In this document: piece by piece, positions 48,353-57,207 of the stretch
How positions within the stretch are numbered: position 1 is the first letter of the stretch
Layout of the letters: the number at the start of each line of letters is the position of its first letter
DNA from: an uncultured Eubacterium sp.
Lineage (GTDB): Bacteria; Bacillota; Clostridia; Lachnospirales; Lachnospiraceae
Reading direction: 5' to 3'
Assembly: GCA_910577225.1 (NCBI GenBank)
Contig: CAJTMV010000004.1
Location: forward strand, 62,001 to 126,000
DNA: 64,000 nt
Translations under genes and position numbers: made by a program
Notes under the pieces: model-generated
The model's database searches: none
What the model was told of the DNA's origin: nothing
Seen by the model: only the letters and a program-made list of their open reading frames with translations

Positions 48353-48823
48353 ATGAAAAAATTAATTTCTTTTATTACATGTATTGCTATGTGTATGATG
48401 CTTGTTATGCCTGTATCAGCGGCAGAGATAGCACCAAATGATGAAACGGTTACAATGACAGAGGAATCTGTTGCATCGGTATATTCTACGAATTATTTCA
48501 GGAAAATTACACCGAAGTTAAATTCTGTTTATGGTAATCCATCAACAGTTGCAACCCTTTCATCTGGCTCTGTAACTGGAACTAATCCGAGTATTACATC
48601 TGTGACGGTATATTCACGTGTAAGTACAGGAAGCGATCCATTTTATGTTTTTGTTGAAGATCCTTATGGAAATTGGGATTATGATATAGTGAGTGCAAGC
48701 GGCACAAGCACTTTTTCGTCTTTTGATGGATATGATCCCTCTGGAAGTTGGAAAGTATGGATTGTGACTATGGGAGATGTTTCAACAGCTACATTAACAT
48801 TGACTGTGAATTATCGTTATTAA
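48353..48823 (+). CDS. Small secreted protein with a beta-sandwich core
   Basis: A 156-residue protein. ATG 48353 follows AAGGAGG. The signal peptide (MKKLISFITCIAMCMMLVMP) ends near VSA-AE. The mature part is Ser/Thr/Tyr-rich with alternating beta pattern and a FVEDPYGNWDYDI segment like those in convertase P-like domains. No catalytic residues are evident. Its signal peptide resembles the truncated one at 56522, suggesting a paralogue was lost to the IS3 insertion. Confidence 0.75.
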   Translation: MKKLISFITCIAMCMMLVMPVSAAEIAPNDETVTMTEESVASVYSTNYFRKITPKLNSVYGNPSTVATLSSGSVTGTNPSITSVTVYSRVSTGSDPFYVFVEDPYGNWDYDIVSASGTSTFSSFDGYDPSGSWKVWIVTMGDVSTATLTLTVNYRY

Positions 48824-48871
48824 TATAAAGGGCAATGTGACTGCAATTTATTTTAAAAAGGAGATTGGTGT

Positions 48872-49417
48872 ATGAATATTAATGGAAATAGTACGAGATG
48901 GTTTTCGCAAAATTCTTTAATGAGCAAATTCTTTTCACAAAAAAAAGTAAACAGAAGTGATATATCAGGTCAAACAACAACCAATGCAAACAGCGGTGTT
49001 AAGTATAAACATAGTTATTTGTATTACAATGAAGATGGTGTCCCTTGCTTTTCAAAGGAACAGGCTGAAAGATGTCTTAAAGGAAGAACAGATTGCCGCA
49101 ATATCGTATCTGTATCAGAGCAGGTAAAAGCAGATTTAGCGGAGGTAGTTAAACAAGATTTTATTAGTACTAACGGATGGGGAATACCAGAAGGAAGTAA
49201 AAGACATGATGTGGTTAATAATTATTTGAGTACAATTCCGCCTAAACAGTGTGCCTCTGCATCATGGACATTGATAAAAATGGCAGGAGATTATGCTGAA
49301 AGATTGCAAGCATTAGTAAGAGAAAATAATCCGGGATGGAAACCGGGTGATGCATTTGATACAAGTATTTTGGATCAGCTTGATGGCACTCTCGGAGGTG
49401 TGGACTTTAAAGTATAG
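48872..49417 (+). CDS. Uncharacterised 181-residue protein
   Basis: Not recognised. AAGGAGATTGG precedes the ATG. There is no signal peptide. The N-terminus is polar and Asn/Ser-rich, and then comes a conserved-looking HSYLYYNEDGVPCFSKEQAE segment. The C-terminal half is helical (ASWTLIKMAGDYAERLQALV). It is co-directional with and spaced closely before the DUF6033-like gene, which suggests a shared unit. Confidence 0.7.
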   Translation: MNINGNSTRWFSQNSLMSKFFSQKKVNRSDISGQTTTNANSGVKYKHSYLYYNEDGVPCFSKEQAERCLKGRTDCRNIVSVSEQVKADLAEVVKQDFISTNGWGIPEGSKRHDVVNNYLSTIPPKQCASASWTLIKMAGDYAERLQALVRENNPGWKPGDAFDTSILDQLDGTLGGVDFKV

Positions 49418-49444
49418 ATATTATAAGTCAAGGAGGATGATAAT

Positions 49445-50209
49445 ATGGCAATGGAAATTATGAACAGTTACGGCAGTTATGCTACGCAATATATGGCGGA
49501 TAATAGCACAGCGAATGGCATAAAGAAAAAGGATACGGAACAGAAAACGGAAACAGCGAATAGCAGCAAGTCAAAAAGTACAGCAGATTATATGAATGAA
49601 CTGGCAAAGCTTGTTCCAAGCGTTGAGTGTAAGATTGGAAATACATTTTCATCAGCAAAAAGTGGTAAAACTTTGACAATCAATCCATTACTTTTGGATA
49701 AGATGCAGAAAGATCCAGAGAAAGAAAAAGAAATGAAAGAACTGATTAGAGGTGTTGAATCAGCTGTGAATATGTTGGACAGTGTAATGAATGCCAGTGG
49801 ATGGAGTGTTGTATTTAAGCATGATTATATAGACGAAAACGGAAAATATCGTCAAATTGCACTTGTCAGAAATGATTTTATGCTAAACATGAGCGACAAG
49901 CTCCGGGAAGAAAGACGGAAGAATTCTGAAAAGTTGATTGAAAAGACAAAGGAAAAGGCGGCAGAAAAGAAAAAAGAATTACAAGATGTTTTAGAAGAAA
50001 AGTTGACTATAAAGGAAGATGAAAAAACAACTCCAGACAAGGTAGAGCAGTTTTTGGATGAAAAGATTACTGACTCAAAAGATAACACAGTTTTACTGAA
50101 CGAAGAAGATATTAAGACAATTGTTGAAATTGCAAAGGATAATAATGTGGAACAGACCAATGTAAAGAATCACATGCAAGTTGGTTCTAATCTGGATTTG
50201 AAAATATAG
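49445..50209 (+). CDS. DUF6033-like protein
   Basis: A 254-residue protein. From memory it resembles a Lachnospiraceae family annotated DUF6033: a polar N-terminus with NSYGSYATQYMA, then LAKLVPSVECKIGNTFSS, TLTINPLLLDKM and IRGVESAVNMLDSVMNASGW. A long Lys/Glu coiled coil and the final VGSNLDLKI end follow. There is no signal peptide. Function is unknown. AAGGAGGATG precedes the start. It lies directly before the RiPP precursor gene. Confidence 0.7.
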   Translation: MAMEIMNSYGSYATQYMADNSTANGIKKKDTEQKTETANSSKSKSTADYMNELAKLVPSVECKIGNTFSSAKSGKTLTINPLLLDKMQKDPEKEKEMKELIRGVESAVNMLDSVMNASGWSVVFKHDYIDENGKYRQIALVRNDFMLNMSDKLREERRKNSEKLIEKTKEKAAEKKKELQDVLEEKLTIKEDEKTTPDKVEQFLDEKITDSKDNTVLLNEEDIKTIVEIAKDNNVEQTNVKNHMQVGSNLDLKI

Positions 50210-50347
50210 TCTATTATATTGAGGAGAATAGTTTTATTTACCAAAAAGCATGATGTTGAAATCGCTTAATGAAACTATAAGGTTTTCTTGCAGTATAAAC
50301 TAATAAGAAAATTTCTTATAGAATGAACTATGAAGGAGGTGAAACGA

Positions 50348-50530
50348 ATGAAAAGATTAGGTAAAAAAGTTGTAGCACATGAGAATACTTTATCTGCATT
50401 TTGTGTTTCATGCTACTGTCTTCCGATTACTTGTAAATGCAGCAGCACAAGCCATGATCCGACAGGAACTACATTTCAGTCTACTCAGACTTCGCAGATA
50501 AAAAGCCCATCTGTACCGTTCTTATTGTAG
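50348..50530 (+). CDS. Cys-rich RiPP precursor, Clo7bot-like
   Basis: A 60-residue peptide with a strong AAGGAGGTG site. The leader is basic and ends HENTLSAF, similar to the ENTLEAF-type leader end of Clo7bot peptides as I recall them. The core then has five cysteines at positions 19, 22, 24, 29 and 31 (CVSCYCLPITCKC). A Ser/Thr/Gln-rich tail of 29 residues follows. The Cys donors and Ser/Thr or other acceptors are what a thioether-forming radical SAM enzyme would link. The neighbouring maturase, protease and exporter support this. The TAG stop starts the 16-bp repeat array. Confidence 0.85.
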   Translation: MKRLGKKVVAHENTLSAFCVSCYCLPITCKCSSTSHDPTGTTFQSTQTSQIKSPSVPFLL

Positions 50531-50607
50531 TCATGCTGCGATGTAGTCATGCTGCGATGTAGTCATGCTGCGATGTAGTCATGCCGTGATGTAATCAGGT
50601 TATGATG
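50528..50607. repeat. Five tandem 16-bp repeats starting at the precursor stop codon
   Basis: Unit TAGTCATGCTGCGATG. The first three copies (50528-50575) are identical, the fourth (50576-50591) has two changes, and the fifth (50592-50607) is degenerate. The array begins exactly with the precursor TAG stop and lies between the precursor and the attenuator hairpin. Its copy number may vary between strains. Confidence 0.85.
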
Positions 50608-50619
50608 TGTGGAAATGGG

Positions 50620-50657
50620 GTTAGACTGCTAATATATATGCAGTCTAACTTCTTTTC
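50620..50657 (+). terminator. Attenuator-like hairpin between the precursor and maturase genes
   Basis: GTTAGACTGC (50620-50629) pairs perfectly with GCAGTCTAAC (50640-50649) around an AT loop, then TTCTTTTC. A partial terminator here would make precursor mRNA more abundant than maturase mRNA, a common RiPP layout. Confidence 0.75.
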
Positions 50658-50671
50658 AAATGGAGGTTAAA

Positions 50672-52105
50672 ATGAAAATTAAAAAACCATTTATATTTGT
50701 TTTCAAATTATATATCAGATTTTATTTGTATGATGTGAATACGAGAATGATAGTTGGTATAAGTAAGGAGTTATATGAATTGTTAAAAAATTTGGACGAG
50801 GAAGATTATATACAGATCCCAAATAATTTAGAGAATGAGGTAAATAAGCTTCTAAAATATGATATTTTTAGCGAAACAATTTATGATTATGAGATAAAGT
50901 ATCATCAAAATGAATATATAGAGGATATACTTAAAAATAGTATGAAAACAGTCACTTTGCAAGTTACTCAAAATTGTAACTTACGTTGCAAGTATTGTGT
51001 CTATTCTGGAAGTTACGAAAACAGAGTACATAGTAATAAAAGGATGAGTTTTGAAACAGCTCAAAAGGCGATTGACTTTTTACATAAACATAGTAGTCTA
51101 TCTGCTGCTATTAGTGTGGGGTTTTATGGCGGTGAACCACTTCTTGAAATGGAACTTATAAAAAAATGTGTGGATTATGCCAAGAAAATATTTGATGGTA
51201 AGGATTTAAGTTTTACTATAACGACTAATGCTACGTTATTGACAGAAGAAGTGATGGATTTTTTTGTGGAAAATGATTTTTATGTAACGATAAGTTTTGA
51301 TGGTCCACAAAAAATACAGGATAAAAACAGGGTTATGGCAGATGGAAAACAAGGATCGTTTGATGTTGTCATGAAGAATGTTGAACATTTTCTAAAAAAA
51401 TATCCTGAATATACAGAACATATTAGTTTTAATGCCGTCTTAGATCCTACAAATGATTTTAATTGCTCAAATGAATTTTTTATGAATTACGAATCCCTTA
51501 AAAAGAATAATGCTAGAGGGGTATTAATTAGCACAGAGGGATTAAAAAATGATTTGAAACAGGATGAATCTTTTAAGATAGCATATAGCTATGAAATGTT
51601 TAAAAATTTTCTATGGAGCTGCGGAAAATTGGATAATGTAGGTAGTAAACTGACAATAGCTTATATTGAGCAGGTAGAGCAAATGGTAGGAAAAAGAACA
51701 ATAGGATTGGAAAAAAATAAAAAATATTCACATCCGGGAGGACCTTGCTTAATTGGGGTACATAAGTTTTTTGTTAATGCAGATGGTTATTTCTATCCTT
51801 GTGAGAGGGTTGATGAGAGTATAGAATGTACCAGAATAGGAAATTTAGATGATGGTCTGGATATTGAAAAGATTAAAATGTTGTTGAATATTGGTAAATT
51901 AACAGAAGATGAATGTAAAAAATGTTGGGCATTCCAATTTTGTACACAGTGCCTACGCTCGGCTGTTGATGGGGATTATTTGTCAAAGAGTAAGAGATTA
52001 AGTAAATGCAACGGTTCAAGATATACAGCAGAGCAGTCATTAAAGGATTATATTGCATTAAAAGAGTGTGGTTCAACATTTGGAAAAAGGATAAAGGGGG
52101 AGTAA
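50672..52105 (+). CDS. ccpM: Radical SAM/SPASM Cys-rich peptide maturase, CcpM-like
   Basis: A 477-residue enzyme. The N-terminal 95 residues probably bind the leader peptide. C102-x3-C106-x2-C109 (CNLRCKYC) holds the SAM-binding [4Fe-4S] cluster, and FYGGEPLLE follows. The C-terminal SPASM region has FFVNADGYFYPCERVDE and CKKCWAFQFCTQCL for auxiliary clusters. From memory the closest family is the CcpM maturase of Clo7bot loci. It should form thioether or related links on the precursor at 50348. ATG 50672 follows TGGAGG. An ATG at 50660 overlaps that ribosome site and is rejected. Confidence 0.88.
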   Translation: MKIKKPFIFVFKLYIRFYLYDVNTRMIVGISKELYELLKNLDEEDYIQIPNNLENEVNKLLKYDIFSETIYDYEIKYHQNEYIEDILKNSMKTVTLQVTQNCNLRCKYCVYSGSYENRVHSNKRMSFETAQKAIDFLHKHSSLSAAISVGFYGGEPLLEMELIKKCVDYAKKIFDGKDLSFTITTNATLLTEEVMDFFVENDFYVTISFDGPQKIQDKNRVMADGKQGSFDVVMKNVEHFLKKYPEYTEHISFNAVLDPTNDFNCSNEFFMNYESLKKNNARGVLISTEGLKNDLKQDESFKIAYSYEMFKNFLWSCGKLDNVGSKLTIAYIEQVEQMVGKRTIGLEKNKKYSHPGGPCLIGVHKFFVNADGYFYPCERVDESIECTRIGNLDDGLDIEKIKMLLNIGKLTEDECKKCWAFQFCTQCLRSAVDGDYLSKSKRLSKCNGSRYTAEQSLKDYIALKECGSTFGKRIKGE

Positions 52106-52109
52106 ATTC

Positions 52110-53165
52110 ATGAGAAATGAAAAGATAGCTGTATTTCCAGTTGATGAGGACTTTCTTTCTCTTCCGGATAATCAGAATATTGAACTGGGAAAAGATTGTT
52201 ATAAAATTTCATATTACATAACCTTAGCAGGGTGGAATGTTGATGGTGTGGAAAAACAATTACATGCCTTAAATGAATTTGAGTTTAAAAATATTGATAC
52301 GCTTGTATTGATTAACTCGTTTAGAAAACTGGAAAATGATGTGATTCAAAGAATTGTCAATGTGGCTGCACAAAATGAGATAAAAATCGTCTGTGCAAGA
52401 GATGATTTGGATGTTAATTATGAGGTGTTAAAAAAAGCGTGCAAAGAAGAAACTGTAGAACTTGAAATTGTTTGTGATGAAACAGCTTTCGTTGATAGTA
52501 AGGTAATAAACAATATAGATATTCCTATTATTACAATTTCCGGTATAGGTCCATATGTAGGGAAATTTCAGGTGGGGTTATATCTAAGAAGCTCGTTTGA
52601 AAATGCAGGGTATAAAGTATTATATATAAGTTCACGTAGAGAGGGGAAATTATTTGGTACTCATATTTTCCCGGAATATATGTATAGTAAAAATTTGGAT
52701 TATACAGCAAAAGTATTTGAGTTTAATAGCTATATAAGTAGTCTAATTAGAAAAGAAAAACCTGATATTGTCATAGTAGGCGTTCCAGGCGAGATGATGG
52801 AATTAAGTGAAAAACATAAAATGAATTTTGGAATAATGGCAAGTGCGGTTTTTAACGCTATAAAGCCAGATGTATCTATATTAAATATGTATAACATGCA
52901 GTATACGGATGAGTTTTTGGAAGAGCAGAAAAAATATTGTAAATATCGTTTTGGTGTGATTCCTGATTTATTTTATGCTACTTATACGGGAGTTATTGAT
53001 TCATCACTGCAGGAAGCATGGATACAATACTTTCATGTAGACAAGCTGTTTGATGATTTATTGGAAAAAAATAAGATATTTGGGGAATCAGATATTAAGA
53101 GTGGTTTGCTATTTAAACAGATCATGGATATATTGGAAGAATACGGTTCATTAGATGTTATGTGA
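52110..53165 (+). CDS. Peptide maturation system protein (TIGR04066-like)
   Basis: A 351-residue protein of the kind found next to CcpM and known, as far as I recall, only as a peptide-maturation component. The N-terminus holds EKIAVFPVDEDFLSLPDN. A P-loop-like ITISGIGPYVGKFQVGLYL stretch at about residues 142-160 and a GVPGEMMELSEKHKMNFG motif suggest a nucleotide-binding fold. There are no membrane helices or signal. The gap to ccpM is four bases, and it overlaps or abuts the next gene, so all are one unit. Confidence 0.72.
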   Translation: MRNEKIAVFPVDEDFLSLPDNQNIELGKDCYKISYYITLAGWNVDGVEKQLHALNEFEFKNIDTLVLINSFRKLENDVIQRIVNVAAQNEIKIVCARDDLDVNYEVLKKACKEETVELEIVCDETAFVDSKVINNIDIPIITISGIGPYVGKFQVGLYLRSSFENAGYKVLYISSRREGKLFGTHIFPEYMYSKNLDYTAKVFEFNSYISSLIRKEKPDIVIVGVPGEMMELSEKHKMNFGIMASAVFNAIKPDVSILNMYNMQYTDEFLEEQKKYCKYRFGVIPDLFYATYTGVIDSSLQEAWIQYFHVDKLFDDLLEKNKIFGESDIKSGLLFKQIMDILEEYGSLDVM

Positions 53166-53172
53166 GGTGCGT

Positions 53173-53451
53173 ATGGAAGATAATAGAGACAGCATTAAAA
53201 AGAGATTAGATAATGTGTTTATAGAAAAAATGGCTTTTGCGGTTTACAAACTATCAGATGAACAACGTTCAAAGAGCTTGTTAAGGGACTGTATAGGTAT
53301 GCAGGCAAGAGATTTGCTGAAACTTTATATGGAATTAGAAAACGAATTTCATATTGATTTTAATACACTTGTATTAGACGGAAACTTTGATAAATATGAT
53401 TGTCTATTAGAATATATTGTAAGTAATATCGGAGAAAAGAATGTCAATTAA
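53173..53451 (+). CDS. Acyl-carrier-like peptide maturation protein (TIGR04069-like)
   Basis: A 92-residue helical protein. It resembles acyl carrier proteins in overall layout (ELENEFHIDFNTLVLDGNFDKYDCLLEYI), but the DSL motif whose Ser would carry phosphopantetheine is missing. This fits the acyl carrier-related family known from Clo7bot loci, which may act as a scaffold. ATG 53173 follows GTGAGGTG. An upstream frame extension to 53155 lies inside the previous gene. It overlaps the protease gene by 11 bases. Confidence 0.7.
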   Translation: MEDNRDSIKKRLDNVFIEKMAFAVYKLSDEQRSKSLLRDCIGMQARDLLKLYMELENEFHIDFNTLVLDGNFDKYDCLLEYIVSNIGEKNVN

Positions 53452-54838
53452 AAAGATTCATGTTTGCATCATTGATGACGGAGTATGCGAGGATGAAATC
53501 TGCACATTTAAGAACGTGCAAATCGGTAATGATAAAGTTATCAATACTTTCAATGTATGTAAGAAAAACTCTCACGGTACAGGATGTGCTAAAGTAATAG
53601 CCAAACATGCAGAAAAAGATATTTTGATAAGCAGCGTGTCAATTCTTAACAGGCAGTGCAAGGGGAATGTTCAATCTTTATGCACTGCTTTCGAGTGGTG
53701 CATAGAAAATGATGTTGATATTATAAATTTGAGTTTAGGGAGTGTTTTTTTTAAAGATAAGGAACTTTTATTGAATGCCGTTAATCATTGTGCAGAAAAT
53801 GGAATTGTTATTATAGGTGCAACCTCTAATGACGGATATGTAACCTATCCTGCAAGTTTTACGAATGTATTATGTGTTAGATCCTTTGAGAAAAAAGGAG
53901 TAAAGGGATGTGTCGCAAGGTATGATACCAATTTAGGTTTCGGATTGTTTGAAACTCAGGGTAGTGAAAAAATCTACATAAACGGTATAGAAAAAACAAC
54001 AAGTTGGTGTAATAGTGTAGCTGCTCCACAAATCACAGCAAAAATAATTAATGTGTATGAGAAAGGAATTAGTCCAATAGCAATTAGAAATATGTTTGGA
54101 AACGAGTTGCTGAAAATTAATTGCTTTGGAATTGATTGGGTGTCAAAGGCATATGTACAGAATATAAGTGAATTGATTCCTGAATGGTGTGTGTGCAAGA
54201 TAATTAATAAAGAAGTGGAAATGCCACTGGACATTGCGGATACTGTCATTACGCAAAAAGCAGATGATATAAAAAGGTGGTTAGAAGCTGGTAAAAATAT
54301 CATATATATTGGCGATGATGTGATTGATTATGCAAGCAGTGATAGCTATGTTTGGTCAAAATACAACAGGATACAACAGATACATTATAACCAGATAGCC
54401 CAACAAGGTATATCAGGGGTTCCGGTAATTTTTATAAAGGGGGTATGTGCATTAAAGTACATCTATGGACTTGAAAAGATGTTTAAGGAAAAGGATTACC
54501 ATGCATATAGTATTTCTCATAGCATTTTATATGAGTTATATGGAATAACATATATACCTACGGAAATCCCGGATGTAGATGAAATTAGCAATTTTATCAG
54601 GAATGAGCTGCATTATAAACTGGGGGATATATTATTGTATGATATTAGTGGAATTGATGAAAAATCAGCAGCGAAAAATGTTAAACTATCACCAGACATT
54701 ATCCTAGACACAGCGGAAAAGAATGTGACCATATCAAGTGAATATGGGAGTAGGACTGTTGCGGATTCCATAGAAAGCGTTGGGAACTATATAATAGAAT
54801 TGTTAGAAGAGGAAGGCAGAGAGAATGATGAGCAATAA
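53441..54838 (+). CDS. S8 subtilisin-like peptidase of the RiPP cluster
   Basis: A 465-residue serine protease. The triad is visible as Asp12 (IIDDG), His45 (NSHGTGCA) and Ser192 (CNSVAAPQ). Residues 1 to about 215 make a compact subtilisin domain, and the last 250 have no recognised fold. There is no signal peptide, so it acts in the cytoplasm and is the likely leader peptidase for the precursor. The transporter downstream lacks a C39 peptidase domain, which fits. It overlaps both neighbours. Confidence 0.87.
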   Translation: MSIKKIHVCIIDDGVCEDEICTFKNVQIGNDKVINTFNVCKKNSHGTGCAKVIAKHAEKDILISSVSILNRQCKGNVQSLCTAFEWCIENDVDIINLSLGSVFFKDKELLLNAVNHCAENGIVIIGATSNDGYVTYPASFTNVLCVRSFEKKGVKGCVARYDTNLGFGLFETQGSEKIYINGIEKTTSWCNSVAAPQITAKIINVYEKGISPIAIRNMFGNELLKINCFGIDWVSKAYVQNISELIPEWCVCKIINKEVEMPLDIADTVITQKADDIKRWLEAGKNIIYIGDDVIDYASSDSYVWSKYNRIQQIHYNQIAQQGISGVPVIFIKGVCALKYIYGLEKMFKEKDYHAYSISHSILYELYGITYIPTEIPDVDEISNFIRNELHYKLGDILLYDISGIDEKSAAKNVKLSPDIILDTAEKNVTISSEYGSRTVADSIESVGNYIIELLEEEGRENDEQ

Positions 54839-56474
54839 AGAGGCAGTAAGAAGATTAATAGTGCTTATCAGTAATTACAAGAAAACAATTGCTGTAATTA
54901 TGATCTGTCTGGTCGTATCTACTGGACTAAATCTATGCGTACCATTACTGAGCAGCAGAATTATGGATGATGGGTTTATTGGTGGGAATAAAACATTACT
55001 TATTCAATTGGTGTTATGTTCTTTTGCAGTATATATGATATGCTCCGCTATTAACCTATTAAAAGAAAAAATGAGAATTGATATTTCGGCAAAAATACAG
55101 TATTTGTTATCTGAACGCTCTTTTTCTCATTTGATGAAAATGAATGTTAGCTTTTTTAGTAACAAGAATTATGCTGAAATATTTGATAACATAAATGTGG
55201 ATATTGGCAACATGACTTCTATTGCCGATGAAAGCGTATTTTTTGTGTTTACACAAGCATTTAGTATGACTGGAGGGATAATTGGCTTATTTATCCTGGA
55301 TTATCGCATGACAATATTAGTCCTGCTGTTTATACCAATAAAATGTGTGATAATGAGATATTTTGCAAAAAAGCGGAAACAACTTATAGATAGGTTTATA
55401 TATGAAAATCAAAAGTATGCAGGCTGGTTTGGAGATACAGTTGGAGGTATACGGGAAGTTAAACTGTTTGGCATTTTTGAGAATAAATATAAAGAATTTT
55501 CTGATAAACAGATGCGAGTGATCAATAGTCAGAAAAAAGTACATATACTTAGCCAATGGAACAGTACGACAGATACCATATTGGTTAGAATTTTAACAAC
55601 TTTAATATATGTAGTAGGTGCTGATATGGTATTTAATATGCAGCTCTCGGTGGGGAATGTATTTGCCTTTATTACATACAGTGCATATGTTACAGGACCG
55701 ATTTCGGCAATATTAAATATTGGCTATCTTTTATCAGGGATAATTCCCTCTACGAAGCGGTATTATGAGTTTATGGATCTGGAAGAGGAAAATACTAATG
55801 CGGATGCTGTTGTTCTGCCGCAGTATGGGGATGTTGAGTTGCAAAATATTTCATTTTCTTATGATAAAGAGAAATTGGTTTTAAAAAATATTAGCCTGCT
55901 TATTCCACGGGGGAGTAAGGTAGCATTTATAGGGAAAAATGGTTCTGGTAAAAGTACCATTATTGATTTACTTCTGCGTATGTATGAGCCAACAGAAGGT
56001 AAAATATTATTGTCTGGCAGTAATATAGCAGATATGGAATTGGGAAAATACCGTAATATAATTTCTGTTGTGAGTCAGGATATATATATGTTCAATGATA
56101 CTATTCGCAATAATATTTGTCTTTACAGACAAGTAGAGGATAAAAAAGTTCTTGATATATGCGAAGATAGCGGGCTGACGGATTTTATAGCAGAGGTATC
56201 ATTGGATTATCAGGTGGGACAGAATGGAGCAATGCTTTCTGGCGGACAAAAGCAAAAGATAGCACTTGCAAGGGCATTATTACATGATCGTCCTATAGTG
56301 ATTTTTGATGAGGCGACTTCCAGTACGGATGAGTATTCTGAACAGCAGATTAATTCATTGCTACATACAAGGTTAATTGACAAAACTGTAATTGTGGTTA
56401 CGCATAGAACAAATATTTTAAATGAAATGGATCAGATTGTTGAGTTAGATGATGGAAGAGCATGTAAAAAGTGA
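54825..56474 (+). CDS. ABC exporter of the RiPP cluster
   Basis: A 549-residue fused half-transporter. The membrane domain covers about residues 1-310 with six helices. The ATPase domain has Walker A GKNGSGKST, signature LSGGQKQKIALARA and Walker B VIFDEATS. There is no N-terminal C39 peptidase domain. It probably exports the matured peptide as a homodimer. Its start overlaps the protease stop by 14 bases, completing a tight five-gene run from ccpM. Confidence 0.93.
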   Translation: MMSNKEAVRRLIVLISNYKKTIAVIMICLVVSTGLNLCVPLLSSRIMDDGFIGGNKTLLIQLVLCSFAVYMICSAINLLKEKMRIDISAKIQYLLSERSFSHLMKMNVSFFSNKNYAEIFDNINVDIGNMTSIADESVFFVFTQAFSMTGGIIGLFILDYRMTILVLLFIPIKCVIMRYFAKKRKQLIDRFIYENQKYAGWFGDTVGGIREVKLFGIFENKYKEFSDKQMRVINSQKKVHILSQWNSTTDTILVRILTTLIYVVGADMVFNMQLSVGNVFAFITYSAYVTGPISAILNIGYLLSGIIPSTKRYYEFMDLEEENTNADAVVLPQYGDVELQNISFSYDKEKLVLKNISLLIPRGSKVAFIGKNGSGKSTIIDLLLRMYEPTEGKILLSGSNIADMELGKYRNIISVVSQDIYMFNDTIRNNICLYRQVEDKKVLDICEDSGLTDFIAEVSLDYQVGQNGAMLSGGQKQKIALARALLHDRPIVIFDEATSSTDEYSEQQINSLLHTRLIDKTVIVVTHRTNILNEMDQIVELDDGRACKK

Positions 56475-56521
56475 TAACAATTTTCATGATCGGAGTGTAA
56501 TAAAATAGGAGGAATTTTTGT

Positions 56522-56587
56522 ATGAAAAAAGTATTATCTATTGTTTTGTGTATGAGTTTATGTATAATGTGTACTTTGCCGATATAA
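56522..56587 (+). pseudogene. Secreted-protein gene truncated after its signal peptide by the IS3 element
   Basis: ATG 56522 follows AGGAGG and encodes 21 residues (MKKVLSIVLCMSLCIMCTLP and one more) that form a typical Sec signal h-region, then a TAA at 56585-56587 right where the IS3 left end begins. It resembles the signal peptide of the 156-residue protein at 48353. The remainder is not found after the IS. Confidence 0.65.
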
Positions 56588-56778
56588 TGTACCCATAACC
56601 GTGGACAATCTAATTAGTGTAGTCCCCTCATCTTAGACATATCGTCAAGTCGGTTCCGACAGATTGGACAGTCACACTAATTGGTTCCCGATCCCTTGGA
56701 CATTAGCATGAATCCTCCCTTTCAAATCGGACAGTCTCTTGCTCTGGCATGGTATAATAGATACAGAAGGAGGATGCC

Positions 56779-57207
56779 ATGAGCAGAAGACAGTTTACCG
56801 AAGAGCAGCAACGAAAGCTGCGCCAGAATCCATATGTTTATAGTGTCACGGCCACGCGCCTTTCCCTTACAAGGGAGTTCAAGGAACTATTCATGGAAGC
56901 CTGCAGGGCTGGTGGAGCGCCCAGAAAAATCCTCGAAGACCACGGATTCAGCGTTGAATTGATCGGCGAGAGACGTTTCTTTAGCATCCCGCAGCACATA
57001 CGCGAGGAATTCAAAAAGCATGGGGAATTCCGCGAGGGCTACAGCAGCCGCAGCAACGGGGAGAATGTCCTGGAAGTACAAGGCCATCCATCCGGCGATG
57101 ACGAACTGAAGCAGCTCCGGCATGAAGTCGATTACCTGAAGCAGGAAATGGAGTTCCTAAAAAAAATTTCCTCAATCAGGAATACAGGAAGGCAGGTGCA
57201 CTGTTGA
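56779..57207 (+). CDS. IS3-family transposase OrfA
   Basis: A 142-residue protein with a helix-turn-helix region (FKELFMEACRAGGAPRKILEDHG) and a C-terminal coiled coil (ELKQLRHEVDYLKQEMEFLKK). AGAAGGAGG precedes the start. Eight A at 57159-57166 form a slippery site. A -1 shift there continues without stop into OrfB, giving an OrfAB fusion as in IS3 elements. Confidence 0.87.
   Translation: MSRRQFTEEQQRKLRQNPYVYSVTATRLSLTREFKELFMEACRAGGAPRKILEDHGFSVELIGERRFFSIPQHIREEFKKHGEFREGYSSRSNGENVLEVQGHPSGDDELKQLRHEVDYLKQEMEFLKKISSIRNTGRQVHC

Noticed and set aside
53441..54838. Secreted subtilase unrelated to the RiPP
   Set aside because: No signal peptide is present, and its gene overlaps both the maturation and exporter genes.
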